Assembly (NCBI GenBank): GCA_910587895.1
Contig: CAJUOE010000321.1
Location: 1-31,684, forward strand
Length of the DNA: 31,684 bases
Direction of reading: 5' to 3'
DNA from: an uncultured Lachnospiraceae bacterium
GTDB lineage: Bacteria; Bacillota; Clostridia; Lachnospirales; Lachnospiraceae
The notes under the pieces were generated by a model that saw nothing but the letters and a program-made list of their open reading frames with translations, did not search any database and had not been told where the DNA came from. The first letter of the stretch is position 1. Each line of letters starts with the position of its first letter. A program made the translations under genes and the position numbers. This document shows, piece after piece, positions 1 to 7,124 of this stretch.

Positions 1-1
1 C

Positions 2-389
2 CCCAATGTGACAGTCGCTGCAAGAGGCGGACGGGGAGACGCGGTCCGCAGAGCAGGGCTCAGGGTACACAGTGATTATCATGGCGAACTATCCGTAACG
101 CCTCATGAAGTAGTATCCTCCGCAGACCAGATGGAGCCGCAGGATTATATATTTATCTGTGTCAAGAACTATTCTCTGGAAGAGGTGTGCGATCAGATCA
201 GGGGAATCGTGGGGAAGGATACGGTCATTATCCCGGTCATGAACGGGGCGGATGCAGGGGATCGGGTACGGGAATATCTGAAAAATGGGATTGTAATAGA
301 TACATTGATCTATATCGTCGCGTTTGCGAATCCGGATCATTCCATTACCCAGCAGGGGAACTTTGCAAGCCTACGGATCGGAACCAGGA
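2..389 (+). pseudogene. 2-dehydropantoate 2-reductase (ApbA/PanE-like) fragment
   Basis: The reading frame is already open at the window edge, so the N-terminal Rossmann glycine motif lies outside or is lost. What remains resembles the first half of ketopantoate reductases: a VTVAARG stretch after the second strand, then DYIFICVKNY, then VIIPVMNGAD, which matches the family's K-x-N and N-G positions. Similarity stops at about base 382 (residues FASLRIG). The frame then runs on with unrelated residues to a stop at 458-460. The C-terminal substrate-binding helical domain is absent, so the product cannot be a working reductase. It normally makes pantoate from ketopantoate with NADPH, although many paralogues act on other substrates. 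Family assignment is good; loss of function is inferred from the missing second domain. Confidence 0.7.
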
Positions 390-644
390 AATTTGTACAA
401 GCTGAAAAATGTATGTATTGGAAAGTTAGTTTTTCCAGAGCTGGCTATTGTTTCTTGTAACGATTTAAAAGATGTGCCTTATCATATTGTATTAAGTGCC
501 ACTATGTTCCAGAATTTAGTTTATGAAATTGATGATAAGAACCACAAATTTAATGTAACGATACCACATAATGAAAGCAATGTAAGAAATCTTAAAATTG
601 AGGATTACAATGGAAATTTACATATTTTATGCCATTCTGTATAA
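390..644 (+). pseudogene. C-terminal fragment of a possible retropepsin-like aspartic protease
   Basis: From about base 390 a different frame carries a coherent AT-richer tail that includes IGKLVFPELAIV, PYHIVLSATMF and LVYEIDDKNHKFNVTIP and ends at the TAA at 642-644. A strand, then VLSATMF, then a strand-rich YEID segment fits the second half of retropepsin-like folds, where the hydrophobic-hydrophobic-Gly turn precedes a helix. The D-T/S-G catalytic half is absent, so this is only a tail. There is no start codon with a ribosome site at the junction. The abrupt shift in frame and base composition from the upstream reductase fragment indicates a deletion or recombination scar. The protease label is an inference from motif shape and recalled family resemblance. 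Confidence 0.4.
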
Positions 645-882
645 AAGCAAGTGAAAGTACACAGCCCGTTTGGGCATAGCAGCGTTTGTTCTGCTCCTGT
701 TATTTTAGCAACGTTTGTTCCGTGTATCCGACCAGGCGGCGAAACTGGCGAATATGGGCGAGAGTGCCTGAGAATCATATTTTTGCTAGTTCCGTCATAA
801 GTGTTTGATTTTTTGTTGTGGGGGGTATTGTACCGTATGGTATACTTACTGTAGCGTATAGAAAATGCAGGGAGGATTTTGT
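645..882. other. Non-coding stretch after the fragments
   Basis: No gene is supported here. A short plus-strand frame ending at the TGA at 769-771 (residues AAKLANMGESA before the stop) may be another gene tail, but it is too short to identify. A TATACT at 841-846 could be a -10 box for the next gene; no good -35 is present at 17 bp. Confidence 0.35.
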
Positions 883-1125
883 ATGTCTGGAAGATTAACA
901 TGGGAGGAAATTCAGGAAAAGTACCCAGACCAGTGGGTAAGATTAGTAGAGGTAGAATATGAACCAGATAATGATGCAACGATAAAGACGGCAATTGTGA
1001 GATATACGGATAAGTCGAAAAATGAGCTTACAAGGATGCAGATTCAGACAAATGGTAGCTTGCTGGGGATTTATATAACGCCAGACCATGTTTTCCAAAT
1101 GGGGGCAGTAGGGTATTTTGGATGA
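883..1125 (+). CDS. Small conserved-looking hypothetical protein (LTWEEIQEKYP type)
   Basis: This is an 80-residue soluble protein starting MSGRLTWEEI. The ATG at 883 was chosen over 865 because GGAGG at 871-875 sits 7 bases before it. The N-terminus LTWEEIQEKYPDQWV reads like the short amphipathic opening of small bacterial proteins with a 'YP-x-x-W-V' core, followed by beta-rich sequence and the tail GAVGYFG. No catalytic motif, signal peptide or membrane segment is visible. I recall similar small proteins encoded next to retropepsin-like protease genes in Lachnospiraceae; a fragment resembling such a protease lies just upstream. That pairing is an inference from memory. Function is unknown. 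Confidence 0.65.
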   Translation: MSGRLTWEEIQEKYPDQWVRLVEVEYEPDNDATIKTAIVRYTDKSKNELTRMQIQTNGSLLGIYITPDHVFQMGAVGYFG

Positions 1126-1206
1126 AACAGTTTTACCTAATGTACAAAAAATATAAAGAAGAGTCTAAAATAATAATAGATATAATAGTGTAAAAGGAGA
1201 ACAACA

Positions 1207-1683
1207 ATGTTTCATTTCGGATTTTCATACATAGGTCTTATCTATCTACTCATGCTTTTTATTCCCAATATTATCTGGGCGAAAAACCAGCCGCGGGATT
1301 ATGAAAAATATGCAGAGAACGAAAGTAGGGTTTTGCAGCTCATAGAGAGAACAGGAGAGGTATTATGTACCTGTGTGGTAATTATTTCCGCTGTTGATAT
1401 AAGATTTCATTCTGTTTGGAGCATATGGCTGTTGGTTTCGTTCCTGCTGATGATTCTGTATGAAATTTACTGGATACGGTATTTCAGGAGTGAAAAACAT
1501 ATGTCTGATTTTTACAGGAGTATTTGCAAAATTCCGCTTGCGGGAGCAACGCTGCCGGTAGCTGCGTTTTTGCTGCTGGGCGTCTATGAAAAAAACGTCT
1601 TTCTCATCGTCTCTGCAATAATTCTGGGAATCGGACATATTGGGATTCATTGGGGGCATTATAAGGAAATTTTACAGGTGTAA
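1207..1683 (+). CDS. Hypothetical membrane protein, four to five TM segments
   Basis: This is a 158-residue integral membrane protein. Hydrophobic segments lie at about residues 5-22, 48-66, 74-92, 108-126 and 130-150. Conserved-looking features are the N-terminal FIPNIIWAKNQP, the central LYEIYWIRYF, the PLAGATLPVAAF segment and the C-terminal GHIGIHWGHYKE with three histidines near the membrane face. The ribosome site AAGGAG at 1194-1199 is 7 bases before the ATG, and TATAAT at 1181-1186 may be the -10 box, although no -35 is clear. Similar uncharacterised proteins are known to me from Clostridia, but I cannot assign a role. It appears monocistronic. Confidence 0.75.
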   Translation: MFHFGFSYIGLIYLLMLFIPNIIWAKNQPRDYEKYAENESRVLQLIERTGEVLCTCVVIISAVDIRFHSVWSIWLLVSFLLMILYEIYWIRYFRSEKHMSDFYRSICKIPLAGATLPVAAFLLLGVYEKNVFLIVSAIILGIGHIGIHWGHYKEILQV

Positions 1684-1757
1684 GCATGAAAACAGCCAGA
1701 AAAAGGAAAAAATACATACAGACATTCTTAAAAATATCTTAATTCAGATTATTTTCA

Positions 1758-1786
1758 TTGTCTCTCGGGAATTCTTATGCTATAAT
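1758..1786 (+). promoter_or_regulatory. Sigma-A-type promoter for the PAP2 gene
   Basis: TTGTCT at 1758-1763, a 17-bp spacer and a perfect TATAAT at 1781-1786. The next gene starts 47 bases downstream. Confidence 0.6.
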
Positions 1787-1833
1787 GCAACTTGACAATT
1801 GGCTGGAAAAGATTAAAATAAAAGGTGGTTAAT

Positions 1834-2529
1834 ATGAGAGACAAAATAAAAGAACTTCTCTATCGTTATCGTCACGGATGGATTTTATCTTATCTGATTA
1901 TCTATCAGATGTGGTTTATCTATGTAGAACGCACGGTGACCCGGCGTTTCCATATTGTACATACGGTGGTAGATGACTACATTCCCTTCGTAGAGATATT
2001 TATTGTTCCATATCTTCTGTGGTTTGGGTATGTGGCGCTTGCAATTGCCTGGTTCTTTTTCAAGGATGTGCAGGATTATTACAAGCTATGTACATTTCTT
2101 TTTGTGGGCATGACGGTATTTTTGGTTGTCTCAACGGTGTATCCGAACGGGCATTACCTGCGCCCGAGGGTATTTGAAAGGGATAATATTTTTATTTCCC
2201 TGGTGAAAGGGCTGTATGCGATTGATACGCCCACGAACCTGTTTCCGAGTATTCATGTATATAATTCGATTGGCGTACAGCTTGCGGTGATGAACAGCGA
2301 GAAACTGAAAGAGAAAAAATGGGTGCAATGGGGTTCCTTTATTATGATGAGTTCCATCATCGCCTCCACGATGTTCTTAAAACAGCATTCTGTATTTGAC
2401 GTGATTACCGGGTGTGTGATGGCGCTTGTCATGTATACTCTCGTATATGGCAGCAACTGGCAGCCTGGCACAAAGCATGTATACGAGGCGCGGCCGTACC
2501 GTGAGAAGAGAAGATACAGAGAGATTTAA
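1834..2529 (+). CDS. PAP2-superfamily membrane phosphatase / phosphotransferase
   Basis: This is a 231-residue polytopic membrane protein of the PAP2 / inositol-phosphorylceramide-synthase-like group. Two of the three active-site motifs are clear: PSIH (138-141) and HSVFD with His185 and Asp189, spaced as in the family's H-x3-D motif. The first motif is weak: only the LRPR part after YPNGHY is recognisable. About five or six hydrophobic segments surround these motifs. ATG at 1834 is preferred over the GTG at 1825 because AAAGGTGG at 1821-1828 is 5 bases before it and overlaps the GTG. Family members hydrolyse or transfer phosphate on lipid substrates such as phosphatidate, undecaprenyl pyrophosphate or phospho-alcohol headgroups. 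The substrate is not predictable here. Confidence 0.8.
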   Translation: MRDKIKELLYRYRHGWILSYLIIYQMWFIYVERTVTRRFHIVHTVVDDYIPFVEIFIVPYLLWFGYVALAIAWFFFKDVQDYYKLCTFLFVGMTVFLVVSTVYPNGHYLRPRVFERDNIFISLVKGLYAIDTPTNLFPSIHVYNSIGVQLAVMNSEKLKEKKWVQWGSFIMMSSIIASTMFLKQHSVFDVITGCVMALVMYTLVYGSNWQPGTKHVYEARPYREKRRYREI

Positions 2530-2559
2530 AATATTTTCATATGAGAAAGGAAAGATGTT

Positions 2560-2910
2560 ATGAATTTGTTTGATGAATTAAAGGGTTTAGGTGTTGACGT
2601 GGAGGAAGGCCTGAAACGTCTGAATGGAAACGAGGCATTTTATAAGAGGATGCTCGGTTCTGTCCAGTCTATGATGGAGAAAGCACCGGTTGACCCGGAG
2701 TTTGATGCAAACGATTATCAGGGAGTGATTGAAAGCGCACATGCAATCAAGGGCGCAACGGGAAATTTGTCACTGACCCCTCTGTATAAAGCGTATACGG
2801 ATATTGTTGATTTGCTGCGTCAGGATAAGCCGGAGGAGGCTAGGAAGATTCTTGTGGATATCCTTCCGGTTCAGGCTCAGATTATCGACGTTATCAATAA
2901 GTATAAATAA
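2560..2910 (+). CDS. Stand-alone Hpt (histidine phosphotransfer) domain protein
   Basis: This is a 116-residue, all-helical protein. The phosphorylatable His is His61 in SAHAIKGATGN, the classic H-x-x-K-G motif of Hpt domains. There is no kinase, receiver or membrane segment. The gene lies alone, 30 bases after the PAP2 gene, with AGGAAAG at 2546-2552 as ribosome site. Hpt proteins shuttle phosphate between hybrid kinases and response regulators. No cognate kinase or regulator is encoded in this window, so its partners must be elsewhere. In Lachnospiraceae such free Hpt proteins are common and mostly uncharacterised. Confidence 0.88.
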   Translation: MNLFDELKGLGVDVEEGLKRLNGNEAFYKRMLGSVQSMMEKAPVDPEFDANDYQGVIESAHAIKGATGNLSLTPLYKAYTDIVDLLRQDKPEEARKILVDILPVQAQIIDVINKYK

Positions 2911-2986
2911 GAAGTTCAAGGATTCCTACATATTTTCTTCTTCTGCACGATATAATGAAATAAATGTGTAAAAAGAGGTAGAAGAT

Positions 2987-4843
2987 ATGTGCGGAATCGC
3001 AGGATTTTATCATAGAGATAAAGATTATGAAAAGGATGGGACATATTACCGCTCCATCCTTATTGCTATGCACAAAAAGTTATGCAAAAGAGGACCGGAT
3101 GATGCGGGGATTTTCCTGAAAGGGCAATGCGGGCTGGCACACAGCCGCCTTTCCATCATTGATTTGTCCGGAGGGCATCAGCCGATGGTGCGCAGACAGG
3201 GAGAGCGCACCTGCGCGATTGTATATAACGGAGAATTATATAATGCAGGGGAATTGCGTCTGGATCTGGAAAAAAGAGGCTGGAAGTTTGAGACAACGTG
3301 TGATACGGAAGTGATTTTGCTTGGGTTTATGGAATATGGTGAGAAAATCGCCGCCATGTTAAATGGTATTTTTGCTTTTGCCATCTGGGACGGGCAGGAA
3401 GACATGGTATACCTGTTCCGCGACCCGATGGGGGTAAAGCCGTTATTCTATATGAAGAAAGGCGATGAGCTGATTTTTGCCTCAGAACCGAAGGGCGTCC
3501 TGGCGCATCCGTCCGTCCGCGCGGAACTTGACCGGGAAGGGCTGAATGAAGTTTTCGGAATTGGCCCTGCCAGAAGTGCCGGCTGCGGCGTATTTCGGGG
3601 CATGAAGGAGGTCTGTCCGGGAGAGTTTCTTACGTATGGCAGGAAACGTGCCTTGCAGAGGAAGGTTTATTGGAAACTGGAAAGCCATCCGCATACGGAC
3701 AGCTATGAGAAGACCATCGAGACAGTATCGGAGCTGGTTTTGGATTCCATTCGGCGTCAGATGGTGTCCGATGTGCCAATCTGTACGTTTTTATCCGGGG
3801 GCGTGGACAGCAGCCTTGTCTCGGCAGTGTGTGCAGCGGAACTGAAAAAACAGGGGAAAAGGCTTACGACGTTTTCCTTTGATTTTGTGGATAACAGCAA
3901 GAATTTTAAGGCGAATGCATTTCAGCCGTCGCAGGATAGGCCGTATGTCGAGAAAATGGCTGAGTATTTGGGCTCTGAACACCATTTTCTGGAGTGCGAC
4001 AATGCGCATCAGATTAATATGCTGCTTGATTCCGTGAAAGCGCATGATTTGCCGGCTATGGCGGATGTGGACTCTTCCATGCTATATTTCTGCTCACTGG
4101 TCAGCCTCAGCCGTAAGGTGACGCTGACGGGAGAGTGTGCGGATGAGATTTTTGGCGGTTATCCGTGGTTCCACAAAAAGGAATGTTTCGAGGCGGACAC
4201 ATTTCCGTGGACGATGGATCTTTCGCCCCGGAAAGAATTGCTGGCAGATGATTTTCTTGACTACCTGCGTATGGATGAGTATGTGAAGGAAAGTTATCAG
4301 CGTTCCATTGCGGAAACGCCAAGATGCGAAGAGGACAGCCCGCAGGAGGCAAGGCGGCGCGAGATTTCTTGGTTGAATCTGCGCTGGTTCATGCAGACGT
4401 TGTTAAACCGTATGGACCGTACCAGCATGTACAGCGGTCTGGAGGCGCGTGTGCCTTTTGCGGATACGCGGATTGTGCAGTATGTGTGGAACGTGCCGTG
4501 GGAAATGAAAGCCAAAGACGGTGTGGTGAAGAATCTTTTGCGGCAGTCCGGTAAGGGGCTTTTGCCGGATGAAGTGCTGTTCCGCAGGAAATCACCTTAT
4601 CCTAAGACATACGACCCGCGTTATGAGAATCTGTTGAAAGATAAAATGCGTAAAATACTCGATGATTCGAAGGCGCCGGTATTGCAGTTCTTAAATAAGG
4701 AAAAAGTGGAAACGTTTCTTACGCGGGATTCAGATTATGGCAAGCCATGGTACGGGCAGTTGATGGCGGGACCGCAGATGCTTGCTTATCTGATTCAGAT
4801 AAATGCGTGGATGAAACGGTATGAAATAAAGGTGCGGGGGTAG
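2987..4843 (+). CDS. asnB: Asparagine synthase (glutamine-hydrolysing)
   Basis: This 618-residue class II glutamine amidotransferase makes asparagine from aspartate, glutamine and ATP. Cys2 (MCGIAGF) is the N-terminal nucleophile exposed after Met removal, followed by RGPDD and SRLSIIDLSGGHQP of the glutaminase domain. The synthetase half has the PP-loop SGGVDSS starting at residue 270, and TGECADEIFGGYPW. Length is normal for AsnB. The ribosome site AAAGAGGTAG precedes ATG 2987, and TATAAT at 2951-2956 may be the -10 box. A long non-coding region with a structured inverted repeat follows, so it is probably transcribed alone. No frameshift or missing catalytic residue is seen. Confidence 0.96.
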   Translation: MCGIAGFYHRDKDYEKDGTYYRSILIAMHKKLCKRGPDDAGIFLKGQCGLAHSRLSIIDLSGGHQPMVRRQGERTCAIVYNGELYNAGELRLDLEKRGWKFETTCDTEVILLGFMEYGEKIAAMLNGIFAFAIWDGQEDMVYLFRDPMGVKPLFYMKKGDELIFASEPKGVLAHPSVRAELDREGLNEVFGIGPARSAGCGVFRGMKEVCPGEFLTYGRKRALQRKVYWKLESHPHTDSYEKTIETVSELVLDSIRRQMVSDVPICTFLSGGVDSSLVSAVCAAELKKQGKRLTTFSFDFVDNSKNFKANAFQPSQDRPYVEKMAEYLGSEHHFLECDNAHQINMLLDSVKAHDLPAMADVDSSMLYFCSLVSLSRKVTLTGECADEIFGGYPWFHKKECFEADTFPWTMDLSPRKELLADDFLDYLRMDEYVKESYQRSIAETPRCEEDSPQEARRREISWLNLRWFMQTLLNRMDRTSMYSGLEARVPFADTRIVQYVWNVPWEMKAKDGVVKNLLRQSGKGLLPDEVLFRRKSPYPKTYDPRYENLLKDKMRKILDDSKAPVLQFLNKEKVETFLTRDSDYGKPWYGQLMAGPQMLAYLIQINAWMKRYEIKVRG

Positions 4844-4844
4844 A

Positions 4845-4866
4845 ATAAATTCAGAGCCCCAAGCCA
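4845..4866 (+). repeat. Orphan copy of the inverted-repeat element's end
   Basis: These 22 bases repeat the left end of the element at 4886-4907 with two mismatches (ATAAATTCAGAGCCCC here, ATAAATTCAGAACCCC there). It starts one base after the asnB stop codon and has no matching inverted partner of its own. Confidence 0.7.
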
Positions 4867-4885
4867 GAATGATGAATGTTGAGAA

Positions 4886-5056
4886 ATAAATTCAGAACCC
4901 CACGCCACAGACATGCCGGCAAAGCCGTCAATCGCCTCTAAAGAGGCTTTTGTCTGTGGCTGTGAGGATTATCACCCTCATAGGAATTCAAACCCAGCCC
5001 TTCCCAAATAAATTTGGACGGTCTGGATTTTTATTCCTATGGGGTTCTGAATTTAT
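4886..5056. repeat. 171-bp cloverleaf-like inverted-repeat element
   Basis: The ends are a perfect 17-bp inverted repeat: ATAAATTCAGAACCCCA at 4886-4902 and its exact complement at 5040-5056. Inside lie three further arms: (1) a 10-bp perfect stem GCCACAGACA 4904-4913 with 4951-4960, itself enclosing GCCTCT-AA-AGAGGC at 4934-4947; (2) TGAGG 4963-4967 with CCTCA 4976-4980; (3) ATAGGAAT 4980-4987 with ATTCCTAT 5033-5040, enclosing CCAAAT-AA-ATTTGG. The last base of arm 3 coincides with the first base of the outer right arm. No open reading frame is evident. It lies between asnB and the hrcA promoter. It may be a non-autonomous palindromic mobile element, a structured RNA, or a transcription boundary. 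A short relative occurs at 25643-25699. Confidence 0.8.
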
Positions 5057-5085
5057 AAACAAAATATAAATTCTTAAAAATCCTA

Positions 5086-5114
5086 TTGACAATATTTTCT
5101 TATGGTGCTATCTT
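5086..5114 (+). promoter_or_regulatory. Sigma-A promoter of the hrcA operon
   Basis: Perfect TTGACA at 5086-5091, a 17-bp spacer and TATCTT at 5109-5114. CIRCE begins 14 bases after the -10 box, so it covers the expected transcription start region. Confidence 0.75.
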
Positions 5115-5127
5115 ATGTACATAGATG

Positions 5128-5154
5128 TTAGCACTCTTAAAAGTTGAGTGCTAA
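5128..5154 (+). promoter_or_regulatory. CIRCE operator (HrcA binding site)
   Basis: TTAGCACTC at 5128-5136, a 9-base spacer, and GAGTGCTAA at 5146-5154. This is a perfect match to the consensus CIRCE inverted repeat. HrcA bound here represses the operon; heat or titration of GroE releases it (established for the family). Confidence 0.97.
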
Positions 5155-5160
5155 CAATGA

Positions 5161-5202
5161 GGAGCAAGGCAAATGCGTAGCATTTCTATCATGCCTTGCT
5201 CC
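5161..5202 (+). promoter_or_regulatory. Leader hairpin with nested small hairpin
   Basis: An 11-bp perfect stem pairs GGAGCAAGGCA (5161-5171) with TGCCTTGCTCC (5192-5202). The adjoining AAATGC-GTA-GCATTT at 5171-5185 forms an alternative 6-bp hairpin sharing base 5171. It lies in the hrcA 5' untranslated region just after CIRCE. A nearly identical 25-base segment (23 matches) is at 20356-20380 before the desulfurase gene. An ATG at 5173 opens a 31-codon frame ending at 5268, with only a weak ribosome site; translation is unproven. Confidence 0.65.
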
Positions 5203-5214
5203 GAGTTGGCAGGT

Positions 5215-5285
5215 GTCGCGCAGCGACGCGTGCCGCTATCGAAAAGGAGGAGGGTATGTGTTGCGTAGCGACGCGTGCCGCTACC
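5215..5285 (+). repeat. Two 26-bp direct repeats in the hrcA leader
   Basis: Copies at 5215-5240 and 5260-5285 match at 23 of 26 positions, offset by 45 bases. Each starts with a mini-hairpin around a GYA loop (GTCGC-GCA-GCGAC; GTTGC-GTA-GCGAC with one wobble pair) and ends GCGTGCCGCTAYC. A purine-rich ribosome-site-like GGAGGAGGG at 5247-5255 lies between the copies; the true hrcA site follows the second copy. Confidence 0.75.
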
Positions 5286-5308
5286 AATGAAACGGAAGGA
5301 GGATTGTG

Positions 5309-6349
5309 ATGCAGGAATTGGATGAACGGAAGACGAAAATATTAAACGCCATCATCCGTAACTATCTGGATACAGGAGAGCCGGTGGGCTCCAGAACAAT
5401 TTCCAAATACTCTGATTTGAATTTGAGTTCTGCCACAATCCGTAATGAAATGTCGGATTTAGAGGAGCTGGGCTATATTTTACAGCCGCATACCTCTGCC
5501 GGGCGCATTCCTTCCGATAAGGGTTACCGTTTCTATGTAGACAACCTGATTGTAGAAAAAGACCGCGAAGTTACAGAGATGAAGGAATTCATGATCGAAC
5601 ATACGGAGCGGATGGAACATGTGCTGCAACAGGTTGCAAAAGTCCTGGCAACGAATACCAATTATACGGCAATGATTACGGCGCCGTCCTATCAACGGAA
5701 TAAGGTAAAGTTCCTGCAATTGTCACAGGTAGATGAGGAACAGCTTTTGGCGGTCATTGTGACAGAGGGCAATATGGTGAAGAATAAGATGATTTCCACC
5801 AGGGAGGCTCTTGACAATGAGACGCTACTGAAACTGAACATCCTGTTAAACAGCAGCCTTAATGGATTGTCCGCTGATCAGATCAATCTGGCGACGATTA
5901 CAAGGCTCAAGGAACAGGCGGGGATCCACAGCAATATTGTCAGTGATGTGCTGGACGCGCTGGCAGGAGCGTTTCAGGAGGATGAAGAACTTCAGGTTTA
6001 CACCAGCGGAACGACCAATATTCTCAAATATCCGGAATTAAGTGATTCCCAGAAGGCGAGTGATTTACTGAATGCTTTCGAGGAGAAACAGCAGCTTGTG
6101 TCGCTGGTAAATGAGACGCTGGCATCCGGGGAGCAGACCGGGATTCAGGTATACATTGGCGACGAGTCCCCCATACAGAATATGAAGGACTGCAGTGTAG
6201 TGACGGCGACATATCAAATCGGCGATGGGATGCAGGGAACGATTGGCATAATCGGGCCGAAACGAATGGATTATGAAAATGTCATGGATAATCTGAAGAC
6301 GTTAAAGAGTCAGTTGGATTCCGTGTTTCAAAAAGATAAAAACAAATAA
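5309..6349 (+). CDS. hrcA: Heat-inducible transcription repressor HrcA
   Basis: A 346-residue repressor that binds CIRCE and controls the class I heat-shock genes downstream. The N-terminal winged helix opens with ERKTKILNAIIRNYLDTGEPVGS, then SSATIRNEMSDLEELGYI and the SAGRIPSDKGYRFYVD signature. The rest is the GAF-like dimer and inserted domain, ending with the GTIGIIGPKRMDYENV segment typical of the family. ATG 5309 is preferred to the in-frame GTG at 5306, since GAAGGAGG at 5295-5302 is 6 bases away and homologues begin M-x-L-D-x-R. It is the first gene of hrcA-grpE-dnaK-dnaJ and is autoregulated through CIRCE at 5128. Confidence 0.97.
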   Translation: MQELDERKTKILNAIIRNYLDTGEPVGSRTISKYSDLNLSSATIRNEMSDLEELGYILQPHTSAGRIPSDKGYRFYVDNLIVEKDREVTEMKEFMIEHTERMEHVLQQVAKVLATNTNYTAMITAPSYQRNKVKFLQLSQVDEEQLLAVIVTEGNMVKNKMISTREALDNETLLKLNILLNSSLNGLSADQINLATITRLKEQAGIHSNIVSDVLDALAGAFQEDEELQVYTSGTTNILKYPELSDSQKASDLLNAFEEKQQLVSLVNETLASGEQTGIQVYIGDESPIQNMKDCSVVTATYQIGDGMQGTIGIIGPKRMDYENVMDNLKTLKSQLDSVFQKDKNK

Positions 6350-6371
6350 ACGGGCAGAGAGGTGAACGGAT

Positions 6372-7061
6372 ATGGAGGCTACAGAAAACAAGGATATAGA
6401 TATGCAGGCAGAAGAGTTGGAAGCGGCTGGACGTTCTGCGGAAGAGGTGGACGCCGAAACAGATGGCGTACAGGAGGAGACATCCGAAGGATCGGCGGAG
6501 GCATCTGAAACAAGCGATGATTCGCAAGAAGATTCGCAGCAGAAAGACGATTTGGAAGATGATTCCGAAGAAAATGAATCTGCAAATGAAAAAAAGGGAT
6601 TATTTAAGAAGAAAGAGAAGAAAAATAAACAGGAAGAGAAGATTGCAGAATTGAATGACCGCGTGCAGCGTCAGATGGCGGAATTTGATAATTTCCGCAA
6701 GCGGACAGAGAAAGAGAAGGCGCAGATGTTTGAGGTGGGCGCTAAGAGCATTATTGAGAAAATTCTTCCGGTGGTTGATAATTTTGAGCGAGGTTTATCC
6801 GCTGTTCCCGAGGAGTCGAAAAACGACCCCTTTGTAGAGGGAATGGATAAAATATATAAGCAGCTTATGACAGAGCTGGAAAGCCTGGAGGTAAAGCCGA
6901 TCGAAGCAGTGGGTGCAGAGTTTAATCCTGAATACCACAACGCGGTCATGCAGGTGGAGAGCGAGGAATTCGAATCCGGCGTGGTGGCGCAAGAACTTCA
7001 GAAGGGCTATATGTACCGGGACAGTGTGGTAAGGCACAGTATGGTAGCAGTAGTTCAGTAA
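6372..7061 (+). CDS. grpE: GrpE nucleotide exchange factor
   Basis: A 229-residue co-chaperone that releases ADP from DnaK. Residues 1-80 form a very acidic, low-complexity tail (many Glu, Asp, Ser) ending in a Lys-rich KKKEKKNKQEEK. The coiled-coil dimer region follows (IAELNDRVQRQMAEFDNFRKRTEKEK), then the family signature and the beta-wing (FNPEYHNAVMQVE) near the C-terminus, ending HSMVAVVQ. The gene lies 22 bases after hrcA, with GAGAGGTGA as ribosome site, so it is co-transcribed. The long acidic extension is usual for Clostridia. Confidence 0.96.
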   Translation: MEATENKDIDMQAEELEAAGRSAEEVDAETDGVQEETSEGSAEASETSDDSQEDSQQKDDLEDDSEENESANEKKGLFKKKEKKNKQEEKIAELNDRVQRQMAEFDNFRKRTEKEKAQMFEVGAKSIIEKILPVVDNFERGLSAVPEESKNDPFVEGMDKIYKQLMTELESLEVKPIEAVGAEFNPEYHNAVMQVESEEFESGVVAQELQKGYMYRDSVVRHSMVAVVQ

Positions 7062-7124
7062 AAACAGGTTCAGTGAAAACAGTAATTCAGATAATCATTT
7101 TTAATTTAAGAGGAGGTCTCTATT

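Noticed and set aside
4844..5056. Interpretation of the inverted-repeat region as a T-box or riboswitch for asnB
   Set aside because: It lies after asnB, not before it, lacks T-box sequence marks, and its outer stem is a perfect terminal repeat seen again elsewhere in the window.
5173..5268. Thirty-one-codon leader frame upstream of hrcA (MRSISIMPCSE...)
   Set aside because: The frame runs through hairpins and direct repeats and has only a weak ribosome site; it is kept as an idea within the leader finding, not called as a gene.
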